From the NCBI RefSeq assembly GCF_027563465.1, contig NZ_JAPFQA010000014.1, positions 62,001-126,000 of the forward strand: a DNA stretch of 64,000 nucleotides, in the 5' to 3' direction. Numbering within the stretch: position 1 is the stretch's first letter; every line of letters starts with the position of its first letter. The DNA is from Mesorhizobium qingshengii (GTDB lineage: Bacteria; Pseudomonadota; Alphaproteobacteria; Rhizobiales; Rhizobiaceae). The notes beneath the pieces are model-generated. The model saw only the letters and a program-made list of their open reading frames with translations, did not search any database and was not told the origin of the DNA. The position numbers were made by a program, and so were the translations under genes. Of the stretch, positions 1 through 9,090 are shown one piece after another.

Positions 1-90
1 TAATCGAAACGTCGACCCGGGGATCGGCCTTGCCATCTCCGGGTTTTGACGGCCGGACGCTATGGTCGTCGATGCCGGCTAACAGGTTTT

Positions 91-1713
91 TCAACTCGTT
101 AGCGGAATTCTTATTTCCACGTTCAGTCCATTGGCTTGAAAATCGCGCTTGATCGTGCCGCGCAACTCACGCGTGACATTGAGGTCGATCAGCTTGGTGC
201 CGAAGCCGGTATTGGCCGGCGCTTCGAGTTTCTTCTGCCCGGTTTCCCGCCAGTTGAGAACAAGTGTCCTCTCGCTTCCGCGCCCTTCGAGTGACCAGTC
301 GACCTTGAGCGCCCCAACCGAATTGCCGGCTTCGCCATATTTCAGCGCATTCGTCGCAAGTTCGTGGAACGTGAGGCCGAGCGCCTGCGTCGTGGTTTCG
401 TCGAGCAGCACCTCCGGCCCCGACAGCATCCCTTCGGGCAGCTCCTTGCCGAACACCTGACCAAGTTCGATGCGCAGGAGATCGCCGAGATCGGCCTTCT
501 GCCAGCGCGAGCGCGTCAGCATGTCCTGGGACGCCGCCATCGCCTGCAGCCTGGCCGAGAAGGATGATGAGAACTCGTTGACGTCGGTGGCCCGCGAGGC
601 CGTCTGGCGCGCGATCGCCAGCACCCGAGTGATCGAATTCTTGATGCGATGCTTCATCTCCTGCAGCATCAGGTCTTTTTCGATCAGGCTCTTTTCGGTC
701 GTTTCGTGCAGGCGCGAGGCCGCCTCATAGGCCCGCTCCTGATAGCGCGCCACAAGCGCGATGGCGCTCGCCAGCAGCAGGCCGAACAGTCCCAGCATCA
801 CCGGAATGGCACGCGACGACGGCTGCGAGAAGGCGCTTGTCGGCCGGAACAGGACGGTCCACGGCCGTCCGGCCACCATGATCTTGCGGGTGACCAGAAG
901 CCTGTCGCCGAAGGATGAAGCCGGCGGCGTCTCCGAACGGAACAAGAGATTATCGCCATCCGCCGCACCGTCATAGATTTCGGTATTGACCGGCAGCAGC
1001 GGCGAGCGGCTGAGCGCGATCTGGAACAGGTCCCGAGCCCGAAACGCCGCATAGAGAAAGCCGGCCGTGGAGGATCTCGACGCATTGATGACATCGGGTG
1101 CGGTTTCGACATTGAGCCGCACGAAGACGAGAAAGCCGGTGAAGGTCTGCGCGGCGCCCGTGCCCTGGCCCAGTTGCACCAGCCCGCTCGCGTGCTGCTG
1201 ATCATCGGACATTGCCTTTTCGATCGCTTCGCGCCGCACCGGTTCGGTGAACATGTCGTAGCCGATACTGGTCTGGTTGGACGGATCCAGCGGCTCGAAA
1301 AGCACGATGGGCGCGCGCCAGGGCTGTGTCGTGTCCGGATAGACCGGATGGCTGCCGCCATGGTCGTGCAGGATGTCGCGTTCGATCGCCGCCTCGTCGC
1401 CCGCCTTGGCCAGTCTGAGAAAGCCGATGCCACGCAAACCGGCGAAATTGTTGTCGACATCCAGCGCGTTGAAGAATGCCTTGAACTCGTTCTGCGAGAT
1501 GTCGCCATTGCGGGCGTCGAACAGGGCCTGCGTCGACCGCAGCAGCGACAGGTGCAGGTCGATGCGGCTCTCAATCCGGTTGAGTGCGTCGTCGGCCGCC
1601 GCTTCGAACTTGATGCGGGCGGCCTCCTGCGTCGCGAAATAGGCAAACCCCGCCATCGTCATGCTGATCAGCGCAACGGTGATGAACGCGACGATTGGGA
1701 AAAGCTTCTTCAA
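91..1713 (-). CDS. CHASE-domain HWE-family sensor histidine kinase
   Basis: This is a membrane-bound sensor kinase of 540 residues. A first membrane helix (about residues 5-25) and a second near 302-322 bracket a periplasmic CHASE-type domain. The cytoplasmic part has the phospho-acceptor motif EMKHRIKN near residue 355, an N-box (HELATNALKYGE) and a WRETG motif; the W-x-E is the mark of the HWE kinase family, common in rhizobia. No receiver domain is attached and no response regulator gene is adjacent, so the partner is unknown. The only start that keeps the first helix is TTG at 1713, with a poor ribosome site. The ligand cannot be read from the sequence. Confidence 0.85.
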   Translation of the reverse strand: MKKLFPIVAFITVALISMTMAGFAYFATQEAARIKFEAAADDALNRIESRIDLHLSLLRSTQALFDARNGDISQNEFKAFFNALDVDNNFAGLRGIGFLRLAKAGDEAAIERDILHDHGGSHPVYPDTTQPWRAPIVLFEPLDPSNQTSIGYDMFTEPVRREAIEKAMSDDQQHASGLVQLGQGTGAAQTFTGFLVFVRLNVETAPDVINASRSSTAGFLYAAFRARDLFQIALSRSPLLPVNTEIYDGAADGDNLLFRSETPPASSFGDRLLVTRKIMVAGRPWTVLFRPTSAFSQPSSRAIPVMLGLFGLLLASAIALVARYQERAYEAASRLHETTEKSLIEKDLMLQEMKHRIKNSITRVLAIARQTASRATDVNEFSSSFSARLQAMAASQDMLTRSRWQKADLGDLLRIELGQVFGKELPEGMLSGPEVLLDETTTQALGLTFHELATNALKYGEAGNSVGALKVDWSLEGRGSERTLVLNWRETGQKKLEAPANTGFGTKLIDLNVTRELRGTIKRDFQANGLNVEIRIPLTS

Positions 1714-1881
1714 CGGATGACGCGGTCCCTGAGCAATATCGGACCTTTATGGGCAAGTCGCCGTGCCAACACAATGGCAAGGCCAAGCCATCCTGACGGC
1801 TGGCACATCAGGTGAGTGGCAACCAGCTCAAACCGGGACAGAGCCCATCCCGATTCTATCGGGACGGAACCGGCTCCAGCT

Positions 1882-2679
1882 CTAGGCGGCGATCTTCAAG
1901 GCGCCCGGTCCGGGAATGGCGCCGGGAGGGCATTTGCCCAGAATGATCATGCCAAGTACCTCGTCCTGGGTCACGTCGGTGGTGCGGGCGGTGCCGACAA
2001 CCTGGCCGTTCTTCATGACACAGACCCGGTCGGCAAGGTCGAACACATCGTGGATGTCGTGACTGATCAGGAAGATGCCGATGCCGTCGGACTTGAGCTG
2101 CTTGACCAGTTCGCCGACCTGGGCGGTTTCCTGCGGACCAAGTGCCGCCGTCGGCTCATCCATGATCAGGATGCGCGCATTGAACAGGATCGCGCGCGCG
2201 ATCGCCACCGACTGCCGCTGTCCGCCCGACAGCTTGATGACCGGCTCCTTGAAGCGCTGGAAGCGGGGATTGAGCCGGCCCATCACCTTGCGCGCCTCGG
2301 CTTCCATGGCAACGTCGTCGAGCGTGCCCCAGGCGGTCATCAGCTCGCGGCCAAGGAACAGATTGGCGGCGGCGTCGACATTGTCGGCCAGCGCCAGCGT
2401 CTGGTAGATCGTCTCGATGCCGTATCTCTTGGCGTCGCGCGGGTTGGAGATCGATGCCTCCTCGCCGTTGACGAAGATATGCCCTGAGTCGCGCTTGTAG
2501 GCGCCGGACAGGATCTTGATCAATGTCGACTTGCCGGCGCCGTTGTGGCCGAGCAACGCCACGACCTCGCCGGGGAAAAGATCGATCGAGGCGTCGTCGA
2601 CGGCGCGAATGCCACCAAAGGCGATCGAGATGTTGCGCATATCGATCAGCGGCGCACCGGTGGGAGCGGTCTTGTCCAT
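1882..2679 (-). CDS. xylG: Sugar ABC transporter ATP-binding protein, XylG/FrcA type, single domain
   Basis: This is the ATPase subunit that powers sugar import, 265 residues. It shows Walker A (GHNGAGKS), the signature LSGGQ and Walker B (ILIMDEPTAAL). E. coli XylG is about 510 residues with two ATPase halves; this protein has only one, as in rhizobial FrcA-like subunits, so it should work as a homodimer. It lies 15 bp after the permease gene and is the last gene of the binding protein-permease-ATPase operon. The xylose assignment rests on the binding protein; fructose or ribose uptake by such a set is also possible. Confidence 0.8.
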   Translation of the reverse strand: MDKTAPTGAPLIDMRNISIAFGGIRAVDDASIDLFPGEVVALLGHNGAGKSTLIKILSGAYKRDSGHIFVNGEEASISNPRDAKRYGIETIYQTLALADNVDAAANLFLGRELMTAWGTLDDVAMEAEARKVMGRLNPRFQRFKEPVIKLSGGQRQSVAIARAILFNARILIMDEPTAALGPQETAQVGELVKQLKSDGIGIFLISHDIHDVFDLADRVCVMKNGQVVGTARTTDVTQDEVLGMIILGKCPPGAIPGPGALKIAA

Positions 2680-2694
2680 GGTCGCTTCTCCTCC

Positions 2695-4047
2695 CTAGAC
2701 GCGTTTGCGATAGACGGTGTCGAGCCAGACGGCGATGACCAGCACGGCGCCGACGACGATGCTCTGCAACGGCGAGTCGACGCCAAGCAACACCATGCCG
2801 GACTGCAGCGACTGCATCAGCAGCGCGCCGAGCATGGCGCCGATGATCGTTCCCGAACCGCCGGCAAGCGACGTGCCGCCGATGACGGCGGCGGCGATGA
2901 CCAGCAGTTCGTCGAGCGTGCCGAGCACGTTGGTCGATGAATTCTGTCGCGCCGAGGAGATCGCCGCGGCAACCGTCGCCAGCACCCCCATGATCATGAA
3001 CACCTTCATGGTGATCCAGCGCGTGTTGATGCCGGCGAGGTTGGCGGCCTCCGGATTGCCGCCGATGGCAAAGACATAGCGGCCGAAACGGGTGCGGTTG
3101 GTGATGAAGGTCATGATCAGGCCGACGGCGATCGCCATCAGCACCGGTATGGCGATGCCATGGGCGATGAACAGGCCGCCTTCGGGAACGGTGATGTTGT
3201 TGGCGGCCGCGTATCTGTTCACGATGCCGATCGGCCAGGGATAGGAATTTGCGAGCCACACGGCGCCCATGATGACGGCGCAGGTGACCACGCCAAGCAG
3301 TGTTTCGGCCCAGATCGGACGCAGCGGAAAACGAAACCGCTTGCGCTGCACTCGCCCGTTGAACAGCGCAAACACCACGGCAAGGCACGCGACGATACCG
3401 ACGACCCAGCTCCAGGTCGCGCCGATCGATCCCGCCGGACCGCCGCCCATCAGCTGGAAGGTGGCGTCAAGCGGCGCCACCGTCTGGCCGCTGGTGACCC
3501 ACCAGGCGGCACCGCGCCAGACCAGCAGGCCGCCCAGCGTGACGATGAAGGCCGGCACTTCGAGATAGGCGATTATGAAGCCCTGGAAGGCCCCGATCAG
3601 CAGGCCGAGCGCCAGGCCGATGACCAGCGCCAGGACCCATATCCAGGGATTGCCGAGTTCGAGCCCGACAAACCGCACTAGGAAATGCACCTGCGCAAAG
3701 CCCATCACCATGCCGATCAGACCCTCCGCGGAGCCGACCGACAGGTCGATGTTGCGCATGACGATGACCAGCACCATGCCGCAGGCCATGATGGCGACCG
3801 CCGATGTCTGCACCGACAGGTTCCACAGATTGCGCGGCGTGAGAAAGGTACGGCTGTCGAAATCGAGCGGATTGACGCCGAGGCGCAGACTGGAAATGAC
3901 ATGCAGCCCGGTCCAGATCAGCAGCAGGGCGCCGATCATGCCGAGCATGCGGGTGTCGATCTCGGTTGCCTTGAGGAACCGGGCGACCACGCCGAGCTCC
4001 GACGCACGCGCGATGTCGGCCTGCGGGTTGGACGTCGTGTCGGTCAT
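2695..4047 (-). CDS. xylH: Sugar ABC transporter permease, XylH type
   Basis: This is the inner-membrane channel subunit of the importer, 450 residues with about ten to twelve hydrophobic segments. It belongs to the BPD_transp_2 family; MRNIDLSVGS and the glycine-rich IGGTSLAGGSGT near the C terminus are typical of pentose and ribose permeases. The length, and the long cytoplasmic loop rich in Arg and Lys near residues 215-235, fit XylH rather than the shorter RbsC (about 320). A strong ribosome site (GGGAGGAAATC) precedes the ATG. It follows the binding protein gene after 144 bp that contain a strong hairpin. Confidence 0.82.
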   Translation of the reverse strand: MTDTTSNPQADIARASELGVVARFLKATEIDTRMLGMIGALLLIWTGLHVISSLRLGVNPLDFDSRTFLTPRNLWNLSVQTSAVAIMACGMVLVIVMRNIDLSVGSAEGLIGMVMGFAQVHFLVRFVGLELGNPWIWVLALVIGLALGLLIGAFQGFIIAYLEVPAFIVTLGGLLVWRGAAWWVTSGQTVAPLDATFQLMGGGPAGSIGATWSWVVGIVACLAVVFALFNGRVQRKRFRFPLRPIWAETLLGVVTCAVIMGAVWLANSYPWPIGIVNRYAAANNITVPEGGLFIAHGIAIPVLMAIAVGLIMTFITNRTRFGRYVFAIGGNPEAANLAGINTRWITMKVFMIMGVLATVAAAISSARQNSSTNVLGTLDELLVIAAAVIGGTSLAGGSGTIIGAMLGALLMQSLQSGMVLLGVDSPLQSIVVGAVLVIAVWLDTVYRKRV

Positions 4048-4139
4048 GATTTCCTCCCACCGGCTGGCCGTCTGACGCGGATGCCGTGACCAGCCTAGAA
4101 GCTATCCGCACGATGCGGAAACACAAATCTTTTTGAGAA

Positions 4140-4166
4140 AACGCCGCGGCTTTGGGCCGCGGCGTT
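4140..4166 (-). other. Hairpin between xylF and xylH
   Basis: An 11-bp GC-rich inverted repeat (AACGCCGCGGC and its complement, five-base loop) lies just after the xylF stop. On the coding strand it is followed by TTTTC and a little further on by another A/T-rich run. Such hairpins after binding protein genes often act as partial terminators or protect the upstream message, giving more binding protein than permease. The function is inferred. Confidence 0.6.
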
Positions 4167-4191
4167 GATATCGAGCAGGAACTGGCCCGGC

Positions 4192-5232
4192 TTAGTTGCA
4201 GGCAGCGACGGTGCCGGCAGCAACGCCCGCGCAGACCTCATCCTTCTTGATCCAGCCGGCGTCGATGACGACGTTGAGATTGTCCTTGGTGATGGCAACC
4301 GGGGTCAGGAACAGCGACTTGACGGTGTTGCCGCCCGGCGTCGTGAAATCCTTCACACCGGCGATGTCGGTCATCTTCTTGCCGTCGGCCAGTTGCGATG
4401 CGATCTCGGCGGCATTCTTGCCGAGCTCGCGCGCGTCCTTCCAGACCGACACGGTCTGGGTGCCGAGCGCGATGCGGTTCAGCGCGGCATGGTCGCCATC
4501 CTGGCCTGACACCGGCACGGTGCCGGCCAGACCCTGCGCCGTCAGCGCCGCGACGACGCCGCCGGCGGTGCCGTCATTGGCCGCGACCACGGCATCGACC
4601 TTGTTGTCGTTGGCGGTGAGGAACTGTTCCATGTTCTTCTGGGCGTTGGCGGGCAGCCAGCCGTCCGTATAAGCCTCGCCGACATTCTTGATCTTGCCGC
4701 TGTCTATGGCTTCCTTGAGCACTTCCATCGAGCCCGAGAACAGGAAGTCGGCGTTCGGATCGGCACCGGAGCCCTTGATGAAGACATAGTTGCCTTCCGG
4801 CTTGACCTTGAACACTTCGCGGGCCTGCATGCGGCCAACTTCCTTGTTGTCGAAGGTCAGGTAGAAGACATCCTTGTTCTCGATCAGACGGTCATAGCCG
4901 ACGACCGGAATGCCTTCGTCCAGTGCCTTCTGCACCGCCGGGCCGATGGCCGAGGCATCCTGCGCCAGGATGATCAGCGAGTTGGCGCCCTGCGAGATCA
5001 GGCTCTCGACATCGGTAAGCTGCTTGCCGGGATTGGACTGCGCGTCGGCGGAGATGTACTTGTCGCCGGCGGCCGCGATCGCCGCCTTCATGGCGGCCTC
5101 GTCCGTCTTCCAGCGCTCTTCCTGGAAGTTGGACCACGAAACGCCGATGACCTTGTCCTTCGCCTGCGCGACCGACGCGAGCGTCAGCGACATGGCGACA
5201 CCCGCCAGGATGGCGGCTGTGAATCTCTTCAT
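4192..5232 (-). CDS. xylF: D-xylose-type periplasmic sugar-binding protein
   Basis: This is the substrate receptor of the importer, 346 residues. A signal peptide (KRF followed by a hydrophobic stretch, cut at AQA-KDKV) sends it to the periplasm. The features match XylF: QEERWKTD near the start of the mature protein, VGYDRLI, TDGWLPANAQ, VVAANDGTAGG and SGQDGD. The protein could be read further upstream, but the signal peptide and a ribosome site GGGAGGATAAC place the start at 5232. It is the first gene of the operon and faces the ROK regulator across 350 bp. Confidence 0.85.
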   Translation of the reverse strand: MKRFTAAILAGVAMSLTLASVAQAKDKVIGVSWSNFQEERWKTDEAAMKAAIAAAGDKYISADAQSNPGKQLTDVESLISQGANSLIILAQDASAIGPAVQKALDEGIPVVGYDRLIENKDVFYLTFDNKEVGRMQAREVFKVKPEGNYVFIKGSGADPNADFLFSGSMEVLKEAIDSGKIKNVGEAYTDGWLPANAQKNMEQFLTANDNKVDAVVAANDGTAGGVVAALTAQGLAGTVPVSGQDGDHAALNRIALGTQTVSVWKDARELGKNAAEIASQLADGKKMTDIAGVKDFTTPGGNTVKSLFLTPVAITKDNLNVVIDAGWIKKDEVCAGVAAGTVAACN

Positions 5233-5296
5233 GTTATCCTCCCTGCGCCGCGTATGGCGCGACCAAACTGACCCGAAGGCCGGCACACAAGGCTCT

Positions 5297-5317
5297 TTTT
5301 TTCGAGCCTCGAAAAAA
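5297..5317. promoter_or_regulatory. Palindromic operator candidate 1 for the ROK regulator
   Basis: TTTTTTCGA-GCC-TCGAAAAAA is a perfect 9-bp inverted repeat with a 3-bp spacer, 65 bp upstream of xylF. A second copy with the same left arm and spacer lies 84 bp away. Its shape fits a dimeric repressor such as the divergently encoded ROK protein. Binding is inferred. Confidence 0.6.
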
Positions 5318-5380
5318 CACTGATCCAACACCGGAACGCTGTCAACATCGATTCTGATGGATTTTGATGTCTCTCTGAAT

Positions 5381-5401
5381 TTTTTTCGAGCCCCGGAATA
5401 A
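5381..5401. promoter_or_regulatory. Palindromic operator candidate 2 for the ROK regulator
   Basis: This site repeats the left arm and spacer TTTTTTCGA-GCC of the first operator exactly and matches its right arm at six of nine positions. It lies in the same xylF-ROK intergenic region. Centre-to-centre distance to copy 1 is 84 bp, close to eight turns of B-DNA, which would put both sites on one face of the helix. Confidence 0.5.
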
Positions 5402-5441
5402 ATAATGACAGGATAATTCGCTTCTGCCAGTATTTGGCAGG

Positions 5442-5488
5442 CGCGTGTCGCCCAAAGGTGGGCAGCGGTTTCGGGACAACGACACGCG
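5442..5488. repeat. Intergenic palindromic repeat, TGCATGTCG family (divergent copy)
   Basis: CGCGTGTCGCCCAAA, then a variable centre, then GTTTCGGGACAACGACACGCG form a palindrome related to the copies near 31574, 43585, 49046 and 59929. It stands between operator candidate 2 and the ROK gene, so it may lie in the leader of that gene. Confidence 0.7.
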
Positions 5489-5582
5489 GAAATGACGGCC
5501 CGGGGCGCGACGCGCTTCAGGCTTCGCCGACGGCCTTCGGAGGGCACGAAAGGCTGCGGCGACCGGGAGGATGTGAGAAAGC

Positions 5583-6830
5583 ATGTCGGTCGGAATCCGC
5601 CACGACGATTTGCGCCGGCGCAACCGGGCAATGGTGATTGCCGCCGTGCGCCGGGCCGGACAGCCGTCGCGCACCGAGATCGCCGCGACCACGGGCCTCA
5701 GCCACTCGACCATATCGGCGATTTCCTCCGACCTGATCGGCGAAGGCATCCTGGCCGAAAGCAAGCCGAGCGAGGCCGGTTCGCTGAAACGCGGCCGGCC
5801 ACAGGTCGGCCTCAGCCTCAATCCGGAAGCCGCGGCGGTGATGACCGTGGTGCTGTCGCTGAACTTCCTGTCCGTCGCCGTCATCGACTATGCCGGCCAG
5901 GTGATATCAGAGGAACAGCGCCGGCTGGACACGCTGACGATGTCGCGCGACGCGCTGATCGGTGAATGCGTCGCCATCGTGCGTCGCCGTCTCGAAGACC
6001 CCGATCTCGATGTTCGCAGCGTCGCCCGCATTGCGCTGGCGATCCAGGGCATTACCGACACCCGTGCTCGCGCCATGCTGTGGTCGCCGATCACGCCGCA
6101 CACCGACATCGCCTTCGCCGACATCCTCGAGGACGAGTTCGGCATCCCCGCCACCATGGAGAACGACTGCAACATGATGGCGGTGGCGTTGCGCTGGCGC
6201 GATCCGCAGCGCTACCGTGACGACTTCATCGCCATCCTGCTCTCGCACGGCATCGGCATGGGCCTGGTGCTGAAGGGTCAGCTGTTCACCGGCACCCATT
6301 CCTCGGGCGGCGAGTTCGGTCACATGATCCACCAGCCGAGGGGCGCGCTCTGCCGCTGTGGGCGACGCGGCTGCGTCGAGGCCTATGCCGGCAACTACGC
6401 CATCTGGCGCAACGCAAGGCAGCTTGGCGAGGACACCAAGCCGGTTGCCGATGTCAGCGACGCGGACATGCGCGCGCTGGCAGCCGCGGCCCGCGACAGC
6501 GACGGGCCCGAGCGTGAAGCCTATCGCAAGGCCGGCGAGGCACTGGGTTACGGGCTCGGCAGCCTGTTCGCTCTGATCGATCCCGCGCCCGTCGCCATGG
6601 TCGGCGTCAGCGCCGCCGCGTTCGATCTGATCGAGCCGGCATTGCGTGAGGCCATCGCCCAGACCGCTGGCGGCCAGCATTCGGAGTCGATTTCCTTCGA
6701 CACCGAGCCGAACGAACTGCCGCTGATCCGCGAAGGCTGCGCCATGCGCGCGCTGACCTTCGTCGACCAGGAGATTTTCGCGCCGGGCGCGCAGGCGAAA
6801 TCCGGCCTCGTCCGCAAGAACGTGGCATGA
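5583..6830 (+). CDS. ROK-family transcriptional regulator (xylose-type repressor)
   Basis: This 415-residue regulator has an N-terminal winged helix (PSRTEIAATTGLSHSTISAI, about residues 28-47) followed by a sugar-kinase-like ROK domain. The zinc-binding ROK signature CRCGRRGCVE lies near residue 260. ROK repressors of this build (XylR, NagC) sense sugars or sugar phosphates. Divergence from the xylF operon suggests it controls that operon, and the palindromes at 5297 and 5381 are candidate sites. The ribosome site is GGGAGGA, 11 bases before ATG. It converges with phoB, only 16 bp apart. Confidence 0.85.
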   Translation: MSVGIRHDDLRRRNRAMVIAAVRRAGQPSRTEIAATTGLSHSTISAISSDLIGEGILAESKPSEAGSLKRGRPQVGLSLNPEAAAVMTVVLSLNFLSVAVIDYAGQVISEEQRRLDTLTMSRDALIGECVAIVRRRLEDPDLDVRSVARIALAIQGITDTRARAMLWSPITPHTDIAFADILEDEFGIPATMENDCNMMAVALRWRDPQRYRDDFIAILLSHGIGMGLVLKGQLFTGTHSSGGEFGHMIHQPRGALCRCGRRGCVEAYAGNYAIWRNARQLGEDTKPVADVSDADMRALAAAARDSDGPEREAYRKAGEALGYGLGSLFALIDPAPVAMVGVSAAAFDLIEPALREAIAQTAGGQHSESISFDTEPNELPLIREGCAMRALTFVDQEIFAPGAQAKSGLVRKNVA

Positions 6831-6846
6831 GTCCAACCAGGGGAGT

Positions 6847-7536
6847 TCAGTCTTCCCTGATCGCGTATCCCGCCCCACGGATCGTGCGGATGACGTCGGG
6901 CATGCGGCCGTTGTTGACCGCCTTGCGCAACCGGCCGACATGCACGTCCACCGTGCGCTCGTCGATATAGATCGTCTCGCCCCAGACATTGTCGAGCAGC
7001 TGGCTGCGCGAGAAGACGCGGCCAGGATGGCGCATCATGAATTCGAGCAGGCGGAATTCGGTCGGTCCGAGCCGGATCTCGCTTTTCTTGCGATAGACCC
7101 GGTGCGACTCACGATCGAGCACGATATCGCCGACCTTGAGCACGCTGGACAGCACTTCCGGTTTGGCGCGGCGCAGCAGCGCCTTGACCCTGGCCATGAA
7201 CTCCGGTGTCGAGAACGGCTTGACCAGATAATCGTCGGCGCCTGTGGAAAGGCCGCGCACGCGGTCGCTCTCCTCGCCACGCGCGGTCAGCATGATGATC
7301 GGCAGCCGCTCGGTCTCGGGGCGCATTCTCAGCCGGCGGCAGAGTTCGATTCCTGAGACCGCCGGCACCATCCAGTCCAGCACCAGAAGGTCGGGGACGT
7401 TCTCTTGCAGCCGGATCTCAGCCTCGTCGCCGCGCGTCACCACCTCGACCTGGTAACCCTCGGACTCCAGATTGTAGCGGAGCAGCACACCCAGCGGCTC
7501 CTCATCCTCCACCACCATGATGCGTGGCGCGATCAT
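6847..7536 (-). CDS. phoB: Phosphate regulon response regulator PhoB
   Basis: This 229-residue OmpR-type regulator has a receiver domain (acidic pair EDEE, phospho-acceptor in LVLDWMVP, Lys in LVKPF) and a C-terminal winged helix ending in RTIRGAGYAI. When phosphorylated it binds Pho boxes, such as the one before pstS in this operon. It is the last gene of pstSCAB-phoU-phoB, 19 bp after phoU, with an AGGGG ribosome site. No phoR kinase gene is adjacent. Position and sequence together make the assignment firm. Confidence 0.95.
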   Translation of the reverse strand: MIAPRIMVVEDEEPLGVLLRYNLESEGYQVEVVTRGDEAEIRLQENVPDLLVLDWMVPAVSGIELCRRLRMRPETERLPIIMLTARGEESDRVRGLSTGADDYLVKPFSTPEFMARVKALLRRAKPEVLSSVLKVGDIVLDRESHRVYRKKSEIRLGPTEFRLLEFMMRHPGRVFSRSQLLDNVWGETIYIDERTVDVHVGRLRKAVNNGRMPDVIRTIRGAGYAIRED

Positions 7537-7555
7537 CAGCTGCTCACCCCTGTCG

Positions 7556-8263
7556 TCATGCCGCCGGCGCGGACATTGCCGTCTCGTCCTGCTTCGGGCG
7601 ATTGGCGGGCAGCTGTGTGCCGGTCAAGACATAATACGCATTTTCGGCGATGTTGGTCACGTGATCGCCGATGCGTTCGAGGTTCTTGGCGCAGAACAAC
7701 AGATGCGTGCACGCGGTGATGTTGCGCGGATCCTCCATCATGTAGGTGAGGAGTTCGCGGAACACGGACGTGTACTTGACGTCGATGCGTTCGTCGTCGT
7801 TCCTGAGCTTGGCCAGCGCCGCCGCGTCGGCGGCGGCGTATTCCTCGATCACGCCCTGCACCTGGATCAGCACCAGCTGCGCCATCGCATCGATCGAGTG
7901 CGAAAGGTCGCGAGGCGTGACGCTGAGGCCAACGGTGCCGACGCGCTTGGCGATGTTCTTGGCAAGATCGCCGATGCGTTCGAGGTCGCCGGCCATGCGG
8001 ATCGAACCGACGACATGGCGCAGATCGTCGGCCATCGGTTGCCGCTTGGCGATCAGTGTGATGGCGCGGTCGTCGAGTTCGCGCTGGCGCGCGTCCATGA
8101 TGGCGTCGTCGGAAACGACGCGTTGGGCGAGCGCTTGGTCGGAATTCAGCAGCGCCTTGGTCGCACCGCCGACCATCGAGCCGGCGAGGTCGCCCATGTC
8201 GCCGATCAGCTTGCTGATCTGTCCGAGATCCTCGTCGAAAGAAGCGACTGTATGTTCGCCCAT
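7556..8263 (-). CDS. phoU: Phosphate signalling protein PhoU
   Basis: This 235-residue, all-helical protein carries two PhoU repeats, each with the E/D-rich helix that binds metal clusters (LERIGDLAKNIAKR and LERIGDHVTNIAEN). PhoU links the state of the Pst transporter to the PhoR kinase and keeps the regulon off when phosphate is plentiful. The start MGEHTVASFDEDL is the usual family start; the reading frame extends further upstream but that part lies inside pstB in another frame. It follows pstB by 23 bp and precedes phoB by 19 bp. Confidence 0.95.
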   Translation of the reverse strand: MGEHTVASFDEDLGQISKLIGDMGDLAGSMVGGATKALLNSDQALAQRVVSDDAIMDARQRELDDRAITLIAKRQPMADDLRHVVGSIRMAGDLERIGDLAKNIAKRVGTVGLSVTPRDLSHSIDAMAQLVLIQVQGVIEEYAAADAAALAKLRNDDERIDVKYTSVFRELLTYMMEDPRNITACTHLLFCAKNLERIGDHVTNIAENAYYVLTGTQLPANRPKQDETAMSAPAA

Positions 8264-8286
8264 GATTAGTCCTCGTGTGTCTGAGC

Positions 8287-9090
8287 TCAGCCGAAGCGGC
8301 CAGTGATGTAATCCTGCGTGCGCTTCTCGCGGGGCGACGTGAAGATCTTCTCGGTGCGGTCGAACTCGACCAGCTCGCCCAGGTACATGAAGGCGGTCTG
8401 CTTCGACACGCGCGCCGCCTGCTGCATGTTGTGGGTGACGATGACGATCGTGTAGTCGGCCTGCAACTCGTCGATCAGCTCCTCGATCTTGGCCGTCGAC
8501 AGCGGATCGAGCGCCGATGCCGGCTCGTCGAGCAGGATGACTTCCGGCTTCACCGCCACGGTGCGGGCGATGCAGAGCCGTTGCTGCTGGCCGCCCGACA
8601 GGCTGAGGCCGCTGGCGTTGAGCTTGTCCTTGACCTCGGTCCACAGCGCGGCGCGCTTCAGCGCCTGCTCGACACGACCGTCCATCTCGGACTTGCTGAG
8701 CTTCTCATAGAGCCTGACGCCGAAAGCGATGTTTTCATAGATCGACATCGGAAATGGCGTCGGTTTCTGGAACACCATGCCGATCTTGGTCCGCAGCAGG
8801 TTGAGATCCTGCGAGCGGTCGAGAACGTTGTGGCCGTCGAGCAGCACCTGGCCCTCGGCGGTCTGCTTGGGATAGAGCTCGTAGATGCGGTTGAAGACGC
8901 GCAGCAGCGTCGACTTTCCGCAGCCCGATGGTCCGATGAAGGCGGTGACGCTGCGCTCCGGCAACGACAGCGTGATGTCCTTCAGCGCCTTGCTCTGGCC
9001 GTAGTAGAAATTGAGGTTCTTGACCTCGATCTTGGCCTTGACGGCTGCCTCGGCGGCGATCGTCATGTCTGGAGACAACATCTGGCTCAT
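8287..9090 (-). CDS. pstB: Phosphate ABC transporter ATP-binding protein PstB
   Basis: This is the ATPase of the high-affinity phosphate importer, 267 residues. Walker A (GPSGCGKST), the signature LSGGQQQRLCIAR and Walker B (VILLDEPASALD) are intact. FYYGQSKALKDI and the end YITGRFG are characteristic of PstB. The ATG overlaps the pstA stop by four bases (ATGA), so translation is probably coupled. The ribosome site is AGAGGACAA. Confidence 0.96.
   Translation of the reverse strand: MSQMLSPDMTIAAEAAVKAKIEVKNLNFYYGQSKALKDITLSLPERSVTAFIGPSGCGKSTLLRVFNRIYELYPKQTAEGQVLLDGHNVLDRSQDLNLLRTKIGMVFQKPTPFPMSIYENIAFGVRLYEKLSKSEMDGRVEQALKRAALWTEVKDKLNASGLSLSGGQQQRLCIARTVAVKPEVILLDEPASALDPLSTAKIEELIDELQADYTIVIVTHNMQQAARVSKQTAFMYLGELVEFDRTEKIFTSPREKRTQDYITGRFG

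Noticed and set aside
1..90. Possible tail of an upstream gene
   Set aside because: A frame ends in TGA near 49, but 16 codons without recognisable sequence cannot be called.
798..1646. Long open frame opposite or alternate to the HWE kinase
   Set aside because: It is Arg/Ser-rich low-complexity translation typical of a shifted frame in GC-rich DNA and overlaps a clear kinase gene.
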